A DNA stretch of 64,000 bases from JACRCG01 sp964524835 (lineage in GTDB: Bacteria > Desulfobacterota > Desulfuromonadia > Geobacterales > Pseudopelobacteraceae), in the NCBI GenBank assembly GCA_964524835.1, contig CAZGEG010000023.1, forward strand, positions 16,781 through 80,780, in the 5' to 3' direction. Both the position numbers and the translations under genes were made by a program. Under the pieces are notes generated by a model that was given only the letters and a program-made list of their open reading frames with translations, searched no databases and had not been told where the DNA came from. Every line of letters begins with the position of its first letter. Position 1 is the stretch's first letter. Shown here one piece after another: positions 39,021-46,943 of this stretch.

Positions 39021-40877
39021 ATGAGTTACGAAGTAAAAAACGAGCAGCTGGTCAAATGGGTAGCAGAAGTTACTGCACTGTGCGAACCCGAAGCGATCCA
39101 CTGGTGCGACGGTTCACAGGAAGAATATGACAATCTCTGCAATCTGCTGGTGGAGAGCGGCACCTTCAAGAAACTGAACCAGGAAAAGCGTCCGAACAGC
39201 TATCTTGCCTGGTCCGATCCGGGCGATGTCGCGCGGGTGGAAGACCGTACCTATATCTGCAGCATCTCCAAGCAGGATGCCGGCCCGACCAACAACTGGA
39301 TGCACCCCAAAGAGATGAAGGATACGTTGGCCAAGCTTTTCAAGGGGTGCATGCGCGGGCGTACCATGTACGTCATCCCTTTCAGCATGGGTCCGCTCGG
39401 TTCACCGATCGCCAAAATCGGCGTTGAAATTTCCGACTCTCCCTACGTCGCCGTCAATATGCGCATCATGACCCGTATGGGCAAGGATGTTGTCAACGTC
39501 CTCGGCAATGGTGAATTCATTCCCTGTCTGCATTCGGTCGGCGCTCCGCTGGAGCCGGGCCAGAAGGATGTGCCCTGGCCCTGCAACAAGGAAAAGTACA
39601 TCGTCCACTTCCCCGAAGAGCGCTCGATCTGGTCGTTCGGCAGCGGTTACGGCGGCAACGCCCTGCTCGGAAAAAAATGTCTGGCCCTGCGTATCGCCTC
39701 CAAGATAGCGAAGGATGAAGGGTGGCTGGCCGAGCATATGCTGATCCTGGGCATCGAGTCTCCGACGGGTGAGAAAACTTATGTCGGCGCCGCCTTCCCC
39801 AGCGCCTGCGGCAAGACCAACCTGGCAATGCTTGTGCCGCCGGAAATATTTAATAAAACCGGCTGGAAGATTTCCACAGTCGGTGATGATATTGCCTGGA
39901 TCAAGCCGGGCACGGACGGAAAGCTGTATGCGATTAACCCGGAATACGGCTTCTTTGGCGTAGCTCCCGGCACCTCGGCCAAGACGAACCCGAACGCCAT
40001 GATTTCATGCGCTGCCAACTCCATCTTCACCAACGTGGCTCTGACTCCTGACGGCGACGTCTGGTGGGAAGGGATGACCGACGACAAGCCGCCTGTGCTG
40101 ACCGACTGGCAGGGCAACCAATGGACACCGGAATGCGGCAGAAATGCAGCACACCCAAATTCCCGCTTCACTTCGCCTGCCGGCCAGTGCCCCTCAATCG
40201 ACCCGGAATGGGAGAATCCAAAAGGCGTACTGATCAGCGCCTTCATCTTCGGCGGCCGCCGCAACAGCGTCATCCCGCTGGTCTACCAGTCCTTCAACTG
40301 GAGCTTCGGCGTTTATCTGGCTGCCACCATGGGCTCCGAGACAACCGCCGCAGCGGTAGGCGCAACCGGCGCTGTTCGCCGTGACCCGTTTGCCATGCTG
40401 CCATTTTGCGGCTATCATATGGCCGATTACTTCGGTCACTGGCTGCAGGTTGGCCGTACTACCCCCACCCCCCCCCGCATCTTCAGTGTCAACTGGTTCC
40501 GCAAGGATGCCAATGGCAAGTTCCTCTGGCCGGGTTACGGCGAAAACATGCGCATCCTTAAGTGGATTGTGGAACGTGTTCAAGGGAATGCCGCCGCGGT
40601 CGAAAGTCCGCTGGGGTGGATGCCGCGCCATGAAGATCTTGACTGGACCGGATTGAGCGACGTCACCCGGGAGCAGTTCTACGAGCTGATGTCGGTTGAT
40701 AGAGATGTGTGGAAAGAAGAGATTATTTCACACGAGGAGCTGTTCGTGAAGATGTATGACAGGCTTCCGAAGGAGTTCATGCATATACGCGAGCTGATTC
40801 TGTCAGGGTTGTGGCGCTCCCCCGAACACTGGGAACAGCTTGATCCGACTGCTGAAGCGGATGGTTTTAACGATTGA
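39021..40877 (+). CDS. pckG: Phosphoenolpyruvate carboxykinase (GTP)
   Basis: A 618-residue GTP-type PEPCK of normal length; GGGGAGG precedes the ATG. It has the P-loop with reactive cysteine AAFPSACGKTNLAML (kinase-1a), kinase-2 VGDDIAWIKPG, the substrate-binding GGNALLGKKCLALRIAS and the FGGRRNSVIPLVYQSFNWSFGVY segment. It interconverts oxaloacetate and PEP with GTP/GDP, in gluconeogenesis from acetate or ketone bodies, or in the anaplerotic direction. The 260-bp upstream gap is AT-rich apart from the etf terminator. Confidence 0.96.
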   Translation: MSYEVKNEQLVKWVAEVTALCEPEAIHWCDGSQEEYDNLCNLLVESGTFKKLNQEKRPNSYLAWSDPGDVARVEDRTYICSISKQDAGPTNNWMHPKEMKDTLAKLFKGCMRGRTMYVIPFSMGPLGSPIAKIGVEISDSPYVAVNMRIMTRMGKDVVNVLGNGEFIPCLHSVGAPLEPGQKDVPWPCNKEKYIVHFPEERSIWSFGSGYGGNALLGKKCLALRIASKIAKDEGWLAEHMLILGIESPTGEKTYVGAAFPSACGKTNLAMLVPPEIFNKTGWKISTVGDDIAWIKPGTDGKLYAINPEYGFFGVAPGTSAKTNPNAMISCAANSIFTNVALTPDGDVWWEGMTDDKPPVLTDWQGNQWTPECGRNAAHPNSRFTSPAGQCPSIDPEWENPKGVLISAFIFGGRRNSVIPLVYQSFNWSFGVYLAATMGSETTAAAVGATGAVRRDPFAMLPFCGYHMADYFGHWLQVGRTTPTPPRIFSVNWFRKDANGKFLWPGYGENMRILKWIVERVQGNAAAVESPLGWMPRHEDLDWTGLSDVTREQFYELMSVDRDVWKEEIISHEELFVKMYDRLPKEFMHIRELILSGLWRSPEHWEQLDPTAEADGFND

Positions 40878-40899
40878 TGAATATGTCATTTTAAGTCTC

Positions 40900-40930
40900 A
40901 AAGGGCGCTGCTTTTGCAGTGCCCTTTTTT
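40900..40930 (+). terminator. Terminator after pckG
   Basis: Stem AAAGGGC-G-CTGC / GCAG-TGCCCTTT with a TTTT loop and a T6 tract. It lies at the end of the convergent hypA. Confidence 0.85.
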
Positions 40931-41264
40931 AATCGTCTACTTCAATCTCCCGAACCCGCAGTTCCTCTCCCGCCGTGACGATTACCCGGTTGCTTCCGCA
41001 ATGACGGCAAGAGTCGTACAACTCAGCCAGTGGCGTTTCCTGCCCGCATTCCTGGCATTGTCCCGCACCGGGGATCCGGATGATCGTCAGCCGGGCTCCT
41101 TCCAGCAGGGTTTCACGGCTGCATGCCTCGAAACAGAATTCAATCGCTTCCGGCACGGCGCTGCTCAGCTCGCCGATCTCCACATGAAGTGAGCGGACCC
41201 GCCGGCCGCCGGCATGCTCGATACAGAGTTCGATGATTCCCTGGGTTATGGACATTTCATGCAT
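40929..41264 (-). CDS. hypA: Hydrogenase nickel-insertion protein HypA
   Basis: A 111-residue protein starting MHEMSITQGIIELC, where His2-Glu3 bind nickel. The zinc-finger cysteines are CQEC (70, 73) and CRHC (86, 89). It delivers nickel, with HypB, to NiFe hydrogenase precursors (or to urease in some bacteria). No other hyp or hydrogenase gene is in the window, so it is separated from its partners or leads a gene set outside. It sits between two terminators as a single-gene unit. Confidence 0.93.
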   Translation of the reverse strand: MHEMSITQGIIELCIEHAGGRRVRSLHVEIGELSSAVPEAIEFCFEACSRETLLEGARLTIIRIPGAGQCQECGQETPLAELYDSCRHCGSNRVIVTAGEELRVREIEVDD

Positions 41265-41283
41265 GTTCGCTCCGCTTGCACAT

Positions 41284-41320
41284 AAAAAAAGCCTGCGAGG
41301 TGTTAACCCCGCAGGCTTTT
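41284..41320. terminator. Bidirectional terminator upstream of hypA
   Basis: A7-GCCTGC ... GCAGGC-TTTT forms a symmetric hairpin with A/T tracts on both sides; on the minus strand it ends the small lipoprotein gene. Confidence 0.82.
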
Positions 41321-41345
41321 GTGCATTCCCCTGAGGGGAGGCAAA

Positions 41346-41543
41346 TTACTTCTTTGGAGCTTCAGCAGGTGCAGCAGCAGGAGCTGCGGCAGGAGCTGCA
41401 GTTGCGGAAGACATAGGCTTCTGCTCAGCTTTAGGTGCTTCTACAGCAGGAGCAGGAGCAGGAGCTTCTTCTTTTTTCTTGCAGCCAGCTGCGAAAACAG
41501 TTGCGAGTGCCAGTACCAGTGTCAGGGAGATCAGCTTTTTCAT
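41346..41543 (-). CDS. Small Ala/Pro-rich lipoprotein
   Basis: From the ATG at 41543 (GAGGTAAC ribosome-binding site) the product is 65 residues: a signal sequence MKKLISLTLVLALATVFAAGC with a relaxed lipobox (AAGC, Cys21), followed by KKKEEA and a low-complexity tail of Ala, Pro and Glu. It is probably an abundant small lipid-anchored envelope protein. A start 14 codons upstream is possible but lacks signal-peptide logic. No specific function can be assigned. Confidence 0.75.
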   Translation of the reverse strand: MKKLISLTLVLALATVFAAGCKKKEEAPAPAPAVEAPKAEQKPMSSATAAPAAAPAAAPAEAPKK

Positions 41544-41668
41544 GTGTGTTACCTCTTTCTTTGTGTATTTACCATTTGAACGCAATGCGCATGGTTTTGA
41601 AATCGGTCTTGGAATATACGCGAATAATCGGGGGAGTCAAGTTTTTTATGCAGGGGGGATGTTTTTTT

Positions 41669-42100
41669 TTACGGCCTTCTCTGCATGCACGCTTCTGCTC
41701 CATGCACCAGCGCGGCAAGGTCAAGCTGGATCGCATCACCATCAACCAGTCCAAGCGTGGCGGCCGCGAAGCCGTCGTCCGGGCGGGGGGCGAAGGAAAC
41801 CTCGTCCTCGGAAACAATTCTGACAACTTCATCAACAAGAAAAGCAAGTGAGGCGAACTCCTGACGGAGCACAATGATTTTTTTCGGCTTGTCCGGCCCG
41901 GCCAGGCCTAGAAAGTTGGCCAAGTCCATAACTGCTACGATGTCGCCATGAAAATTAAGGGCACCACAATAGCACCGTGGCGCCAGCGGTATCGGCCACA
42001 TCTGCGGCGGGTCGCCGACTTCGGCAACCTGTGCCAGGTCGAGAGCATAGCGCGAACCGGGCAGTGAAAAAATCAGGAATTTTCTGGTGCGGCCGGTCAT
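41669..42100 (-). CDS. cheW: CheW-like chemotaxis coupling protein
   Basis: The ATG at 42100 lies one base after the stop of the receptor gene. The 143-residue CheW domain reads KFLIFSLPGSRYALDLAQVAEV, YCGALNFHGDIVAVMDLANFLGL, KKIIVLRQEFASLAFLVDEVVRIV, the usual pattern for coupling receptors to CheA. No CheA gene is in the window, so the cluster must work with a kinase encoded elsewhere. It is the last gene of cheR-mcp-cheW. Confidence 0.88.
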   Translation of the reverse strand: MTGRTRKFLIFSLPGSRYALDLAQVAEVGDPPQMWPIPLAPRCYCGALNFHGDIVAVMDLANFLGLAGPDKPKKIIVLRQEFASLAFLVDEVVRIVSEDEVSFAPRPDDGFAAATLGLVDGDAIQLDLAALVHGAEACMQRRP

Positions 42101-42101
42101 G

Positions 42102-43376
42102 TCAGGCACGTTGTTCGTGGTCGACCTGGAAGCGTTCCACAACGGTCATCAGTTCATCTGCAAGCTGTGTAAGCTCTTTGGTTGCCAGCGCCATGTCCTG
42201 CATGGCAGCCAGCTGCTCTTCCGTCGCTGCGGAAACCTGCTCCGTCGAAGCGGCATTGTCATCGGCCAGACGTGCGATCTCATCGACCGCAGTCACCATC
42301 CTGGCTGAACCCTCCTTCTGCATCATGGAAAGGTCGGCAATGCTCGATGCCTTTCGTTCGGTGTCAAGAACCGTCTTGAGTATTTCCTGAAAGGCGCTGG
42401 CGGTAACATCGATGTTCTTCTTTCCTTCCTTTATGCTGCGGGAGCTTTCCACGATGACTTCAAGAACATGCCGGCTCTCTTCGCGCAGGGTTCCGATCAT
42501 GTCGCTGATGTCGGCAGCGGATTGTGACGAGCCATCGGCCAGTTTGCGAACTTCTTCGGCTACAACGGCAAAGCCCTTGCCGTATTCACCGGCCCTGGCC
42601 GCCTCGATTGAAGCATTGAGCGCAAGCAGATTGGTCTGCCGGGCGATGTCGCCGATGCAGTCGGCAACCTTGCCGACTTTCTGGAGCTTGCTGTTAAACG
42701 AGTCAAACTGCCTGCCGATCTGCTCCTGCTGTTCAAAAAACTCTTTCATTCTCTCCAGTGAATCGTTCGCCAATGCCCCGCCATTTTGGGCCGTCAGGCT
42801 GGTCTCGCGGGCGGCCTTTGCGGTTTCGCGGGCACGGGCGGAAACCAGCTCGATTGAAACCGCCATTTCCCGGATGGTCTTGGAGCCTTTTTCAACCAGC
42901 CCGGCTTGTGTCTCCGCACCGCGCGAGATCTGCTCAATCGCCTGGGCGACCTCTTCGGTCGATGCGTTGATTTCCAGAGCGGTTGAATTGATCTCGCGGG
43001 CCGATTCGGTCAGCTGCCCGGAGGTTCTTTTTATGTGTCGTACCAGTTCCCTCAGGTTCTGCAGCATCAAGTTGATCAATCCTGCCAATTCATGGCTTTC
43101 ATCCGGAATCCGTGACGGGCGCACAGTCACATCCCTGGTCAGGTCGCCGCGACTGATGGATTCTGCCGAATCTGTCAACCTGCCGAAATTGGCGGTGAAT
43201 CCTTTTGAAAAAAGCCATCCCAGAATCAGGCCGATTGTCAGGGCGACCACATAGCCGAGAATGCTGCTGATCTCCGGCGAGTAGCCGAGCGGTCCGACCA
43301 GTTGCGGGCTGAAAGCCACTGCAGCGACAACTACGACGAAGCCGATAATAAATTTGTAGCCTATGGGAATGCGCAT
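42102..43376 (-). CDS. Methyl-accepting chemotaxis protein
   Basis: A 424-residue receptor with two N-terminal membrane helices (about 7-25 and 36-55) separated by only about ten residues, so there is almost no periplasmic ligand domain. A HAMP domain follows (about 56-110), then the signalling domain with the tip motif IARQTNLLALNASIEAARAGEYGKGF and flanking methylation helices. It probably senses membrane, redox or intracellular state, or signals for another partner. The last residues (FQVDHEQRA) lack a CheR-tethering pentapeptide. It is transcribed with cheR (48-base gap) and cheW. Confidence 0.9.
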   Translation of the reverse strand: MRIPIGYKFIIGFVVVVAAVAFSPQLVGPLGYSPEISSILGYVVALTIGLILGWLFSKGFTANFGRLTDSAESISRGDLTRDVTVRPSRIPDESHELAGLINLMLQNLRELVRHIKRTSGQLTESAREINSTALEINASTEEVAQAIEQISRGAETQAGLVEKGSKTIREMAVSIELVSARARETAKAARETSLTAQNGGALANDSLERMKEFFEQQEQIGRQFDSFNSKLQKVGKVADCIGDIARQTNLLALNASIEAARAGEYGKGFAVVAEEVRKLADGSSQSAADISDMIGTLREESRHVLEVIVESSRSIKEGKKNIDVTASAFQEILKTVLDTERKASSIADLSMMQKEGSARMVTAVDEIARLADDNAASTEQVSAATEEQLAAMQDMALATKELTQLADELMTVVERFQVDHEQRA

Positions 43377-43424
43377 GATCGACCCTCCACAGTTTGATGA
43401 GCGGACAAAATAATAATTGCTTCT

Positions 43425-44291
43425 TCATGCCCGGCGATAGATCCTCTCTACCGGGCAGACGGTGGTAAAATGTTTGCGTACGTCGCCTACCAGCGTCTCC
43501 GATTTTCCGAGTACCAGTATGCCCCCGGCCGGGAGAATGTTTGCAATGCCGCGCAAAATCTTTTCCTGGTCCGGCCGGGTAAAATAGATGAGGGTGTTCC
43601 GGCACAGGATCAGGCGGCACGGCTCAAACGTGTCAACATCCATGATGTTCCGCTGATGGAATGTGACCATCTCTTGAATCTCCGCAGACAGCTGCATGCG
43701 TGGCCCGTTCGGGACAAAATAGCGCTCCCTCACGCCGGCCGGGAGATCCTTCAGGCGGTCATCGTTATATTCCGCACGTTCGGCTGCCTGCAGGATATCG
43801 GCATCAATATCAAAGGCCAATATTTCGACCGGTGTAAGCCGGAGTTCCCGGGAAAAAAACTCCTTCAGGATGATGCCCAGGCTATAGGCCTCTTCACCGC
43901 CGGCACAGCCGAGACTCCAGAATTTGAGCCGTTCATGTCCGGAATCTGCATTTTGAAAAAGATAGGGGAGTACAATGTATTGCAGCTTTTCGAACATGGA
44001 TGGATTGCGAAAAAACTGGCTGACATGGATGGTAAGGGTTTTTTTCAGCTGGTCGAGTTCATGTTCGCTTTGTCGCAACAGGTTGCAGTATTCGGAAGTA
44101 TCAAGGCAGCGGCATGAGCGCATGCGAATAGCCAAGCGGCGCTTCATGCACTTGTCCTTGTAGATGGCCATACTGAAGTTGCGCCGCATTTCCAGGATCA
44201 GAGTGATTTCTGCCAGCGCTTCATCACCAATTTCCAGTGAATCAATCACGGCACTTCCTGACAGATTATTGGTCAACGGTACTCTCTCCAT
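43425..44291 (-). CDS. cheR: CheR-type protein-glutamate methyltransferase
   Basis: A 288-residue protein with the helical CheR_N domain (YKDKCMKRRLAIRMRSCRC) and the SAM-dependent domain with FWSLGCAGGEEAYSLGIIL, ILAFDIDADILQAA and LILCRNTLIYFTRPDQEKIL. It methylates receptor glutamates, most likely in the adjacent receptor. As the first gene of the minus-strand operon it diverges from the 44464 gene across 172 bp. Confidence 0.92.
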   Translation of the reverse strand: MERVPLTNNLSGSAVIDSLEIGDEALAEITLILEMRRNFSMAIYKDKCMKRRLAIRMRSCRCLDTSEYCNLLRQSEHELDQLKKTLTIHVSQFFRNPSMFEKLQYIVLPYLFQNADSGHERLKFWSLGCAGGEEAYSLGIILKEFFSRELRLTPVEILAFDIDADILQAAERAEYNDDRLKDLPAGVRERYFVPNGPRMQLSAEIQEMVTFHQRNIMDVDTFEPCRLILCRNTLIYFTRPDQEKILRGIANILPAGGILVLGKSETLVGDVRKHFTTVCPVERIYRRA

Positions 44292-44463
44292 TATCTACCC
44301 CGAGTATCTGTTAGTAGCACGAAGCGGTCTGCGACGCAACTGCTAGAAAACAGAGCCAAACTCCCCGGTGATTCACCTGTTCCTGCGCAATGGGAAAAAT
44401 ATTGCCGCGAGATACGGCGCAGTGCTACAGTGCGGCCATTAATCGTTCAGCAGAGAGAAGGCT

Positions 44464-45288
44464 ATGCGCCAGGAAGGGTCAATAACTACGACAGCAGCTG
44501 TAAATCCGGAACAGGCGGAAGACATTTGCCTGAGCCGGGCTGATGTCCTGCTGGAAGCGCTCACGGCGGATAAGGACCGCCTGTTCACCGTCATTCAGGA
44601 CAGCCGGGCAGAGGTGCTGCTGGCGGCGCTGCGCAATCCCTCCCTTGACCAACAACACCTGCTTACTCTTCTGAAGCGGCGGGAGCTGGAGCCGGTGATT
44701 ACCGCACTATATGCCGGCAAGCGTCATATTGAAGCTTATGCCGTCAAATATGCACTGGTCGCCCACCCGGACACTCCGCCGCATATTGCGCAAACCCTGC
44801 TCCCGCTCCTCTACCTCTTTGACCTGCTGAAACTATGTCGCATACCAGGGGTGTCCGCAGATATACATCTGGCCGCCGAACGAAAAATAGTCCAGCAGAT
44901 ACCGACCCAGCCGCTCGGGAACAAGCTGACTCTGGCACGGCGCGGAACATCGGCAATTCTCGACGCGTTGCTCCGTGAAGGGGTGCCTGCTATTTTGGAA
45001 GCCTGTCTTGACAATCCTCATCTGAAAGAGGGCTCTCTGCACCAGTTCCTGACGTCGTCACATGCAACCGCAGAATCCGTTTCAATGGTTGCCCGAAACA
45101 GCCGCTGGAAAAGCCGTCCCAATATCCGGTTGGCAATTCTTAAAAACCCGCGCACGCCGTTGATCTGGTTCACCACGTTCCTGCCTGGGCTCCCGGCAGC
45201 CACCCTGCGTGACCTGCTCGCATCGCCCCGCCTGACTTTTGCTCAAAAAGAGCTGGTACGCCAGGCTCGCCCCCGTGCCCAGGTATGA
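44464..45288 (+). CDS. Uncharacterised helical-repeat protein
   Basis: A 274-residue soluble protein without a signal peptide. At least four segments share the pattern L-x-N/H-P-x-(S/T/L)-(5-6)-L-x-x-L(L): AALRNPSLDQQHLLTLLKR, ALVAHPDTPPHIAQTLLPLL, ACLDNPHLKEGSLHQFL and AILKNPRTPLIWFTTFLPGL. This is the look of HEAT or leucine-rich-variant two-helix repeats (DUF2336-like), which act as protein-binding scaffolds. It overlaps the NlpC/P60 gene by 4 bases (ATGA), so the two are made together. No further function recognised. A TGGGAAAAATATTGC sequence 58-73 bases upstream is a weak sigma-54-like match. Confidence 0.7.
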   Translation: MRQEGSITTTAAVNPEQAEDICLSRADVLLEALTADKDRLFTVIQDSRAEVLLAALRNPSLDQQHLLTLLKRRELEPVITALYAGKRHIEAYAVKYALVAHPDTPPHIAQTLLPLLYLFDLLKLCRIPGVSADIHLAAERKIVQQIPTQPLGNKLTLARRGTSAILDALLREGVPAILEACLDNPHLKEGSLHQFLTSSHATAESVSMVARNSRWKSRPNIRLAILKNPRTPLIWFTTFLPGLPAATLRDLLASPRLTFAQKELVRQARPRAQV

Positions 45289-46166
45289 TCATCCGGAGTA
45301 TATTGCTCATTGGTTTGCTGGTCTTTGCCGGTCCCATCCCGTCCGTGGCTTCAAAATTCGGAGTGGCGCGAGTCCCGGCTCCTGTCTTGAACAGTCCGGA
45401 TTTCAAGGCGGTTTTCGGTGGGGGAAACGGTCACGATTTGAAGGTTGATCGCTGCGGTCAGGTGCGTGAGCTTGAATTTATCGCCCTCCCCGGATCTGTT
45501 TTTACGATAAAGAAAAAACAGATCTCCGGAGCGGACATAATCTATCAGGTCGAAACGGATGAATATGTGGCGCCACCGAATGTACGGCTGTATGTAGACG
45601 GCCGATTCCTTGATCTCCGGCATTCAGCCCCGCCGCCGCGCCGACCGTCGCTGCCGCCGCGCGATGAGATCGTGGCGGCTCTCAGGGCAGCTGTCGGAAA
45701 CCCCTATGTCTGGGGGGGCAATGCCCCTGACGGAGTCCCCGAGCTTGCGGACCGGTCCTTTACAGTTGTTGGAGCGGGTGACAGGGGGCGGCCTGCGCTT
45801 GCCGGCCTGGACTGCTCTGGTTTGCTGTACCACGCCACCGGCGGCAGTACTCCCCGCAACACGGCGCAGCTGCTTACATACGGCAGCGGGGTGGCCATCG
45901 CCGGCAAACCGCCAGCGGAGATCACAACGATGCTCCAGCCGCTTGATCTGATCGTCTGGAATGGGCACGTTATTATTGTACTCGACCGGCGGACCGCTAT
46001 AGAAAGCCGCCTTGAATGCGGCAAACCTGGCAATGGCGGGGTGGTGCTGACAGATTTGTCGCAGCGGCTGGCGGAAATAGCCCGTACCCGCCGACCGGCT
46101 GATGCCTGGCCGGACGGCGGCAAGCGCCGCGATATGTTTGTTGTCAGGCGGTGGTACGCATTGTAA
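45285..46166 (+). CDS. Secreted NlpC/P60 family peptidoglycan hydrolase
   Basis: A 293-residue precursor with a Sec signal peptide (MIIRSILLIGLLVFAGPIPS, cleavage near residue 23). An SH3-like region (about 30-115) precedes the NlpC/P60 papain-like domain: catalytic Cys177 in GLDCSGLLYHAT and His228 in WNGHVIIVLD, with a YVWGGN substrate motif at 141-146. Proteins of this type cleave D-Glu/mDap bonds in wall peptides in the periplasm. Translationally coupled to the upstream helical-repeat gene. Confidence 0.85.
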   Translation: MIIRSILLIGLLVFAGPIPSVASKFGVARVPAPVLNSPDFKAVFGGGNGHDLKVDRCGQVRELEFIALPGSVFTIKKKQISGADIIYQVETDEYVAPPNVRLYVDGRFLDLRHSAPPPRRPSLPPRDEIVAALRAAVGNPYVWGGNAPDGVPELADRSFTVVGAGDRGRPALAGLDCSGLLYHATGGSTPRNTAQLLTYGSGVAIAGKPPAEITTMLQPLDLIVWNGHVIIVLDRRTAIESRLECGKPGNGGVVLTDLSQRLAEIARTRRPADAWPDGGKRRDMFVVRRWYAL

Positions 46167-46210
46167 TTTGTGGAGTGTCAGTAAAAAGTCAGCATCCCGT
46201 AAAAAAACAA

Positions 46211-46239
46211 TTGACATACATGGAATAGTTGGGTATAAA
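46211..46239 (+). promoter_or_regulatory. Sigma-70 promoter of tRNA-Glu
   Basis: Perfect -35 TTGACA (46211-46216), 17-bp spacer and TATAAA (46234-46239). The start would be near 46246, about 55 bases before the tRNA. Confidence 0.8.
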
Positions 46240-46301
46240 ACTCATCCTTCCGCGCTTCATGGGCCTGATTCCTTAAATGGAACAGCGCGGCAGTTTCATA
46301 C

Positions 46302-46379
<78 letters not shown>

Positions 46380-46383
46380 TTTT

Positions 46384-46422
46384 AAAAAAGGTCACTTTTC
46401 TTCGGATTAGTGGCCTTTTTTC
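46384..46422 (+). terminator. Terminator of tRNA-Glu
   Basis: AAAAAAGGTCACT ... AGTGGCCTTTTTT forms a hairpin around TTTCTTCGGATT, with a U-tract. A near copy lies at 54811-54848. Confidence 0.85.
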
Positions 46423-46534
46423 TTTGGTAACCCTGATTAGAAACTGCAATTATATCAAATGGATTTCTGTAGTTTGGTGCCAATTCCCCACCTGCCCATG
46501 TCGAGTTCGAGTAAGTTCGAAGTGCGTCCGCTAG

Positions 46535-46606
46535 CCAGAACCAATTCCACTCTTTGACGGCATTAGGATATTTCTTTTACAGGGCATTCGGCAGATACAT
46601 GCATCC
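46535..46606 (-). pseudogene. Tyrosine-recombinase (integron-integrase-like) remnant
   Basis: Read on the minus strand from 46606 the peptide is GCMYLPNAL, a TAA stop, then KKYPNAVKEWNWFW. This resembles the segment YLPDAL-x-RKYPNA-x-x-EWxWQ found in IntI-type tyrosine recombinases just before their C-terminal catalytic half. No start or catalytic Arg/His/Tyr boxes could be followed in the same frame, so only a decayed fragment survives. It lies 155 bases from tRNA-Glu, the normal place for an integrase. Assignment rests on this short motif alone. Confidence 0.5.
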
Positions 46607-46943
46607 GGCGGTAATGGCAATGATACCGCTTTTTATAGCCTCTGAAGCATAACTCGGTCTACATTGAGATTAGATAAAAGGTATTGCCGTGTACGATCAT
46701 CCTGATTTGAGAGTAAACGCATTCCCTACTTAATTAGAGCACATTTTATTACATATAATTAATATTAAAATCATAGGTAAAACGAGATGATTGTGGTAAC
46801 GAGTTTATAAATATGTTTTATTTTAATCAATATCAGAACGAGTAATATTGGCGTAAATAGAATGAATGGCTGATTGTTGGCATGGTTGCTGCGATCGGAT
46901 GGCTTACTACTCTCACTTAGACTACCACGGGAGACTGTATTCT
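46607..46943. other. AT-rich intergenic stretch, no gene seen
   Basis: Strongly AT-rich DNA before the STAND/BTAD regulator, with many stops in all frames. ATG codons at 46862 and 46866 exist, but only the second is in frame with the regulator and neither has a ribosome-binding site. It presumably holds the regulator promoter; no box is convincing. Confidence 0.4.

Noticed and set aside
44391..44406. TGGGAAAAATATTGCC, a -24/-12-like sequence before the helical-repeat gene
   Set aside because: Spacing is right but two of the six -24 bases differ, and no activator site is visible; too weak to list as a promoter.
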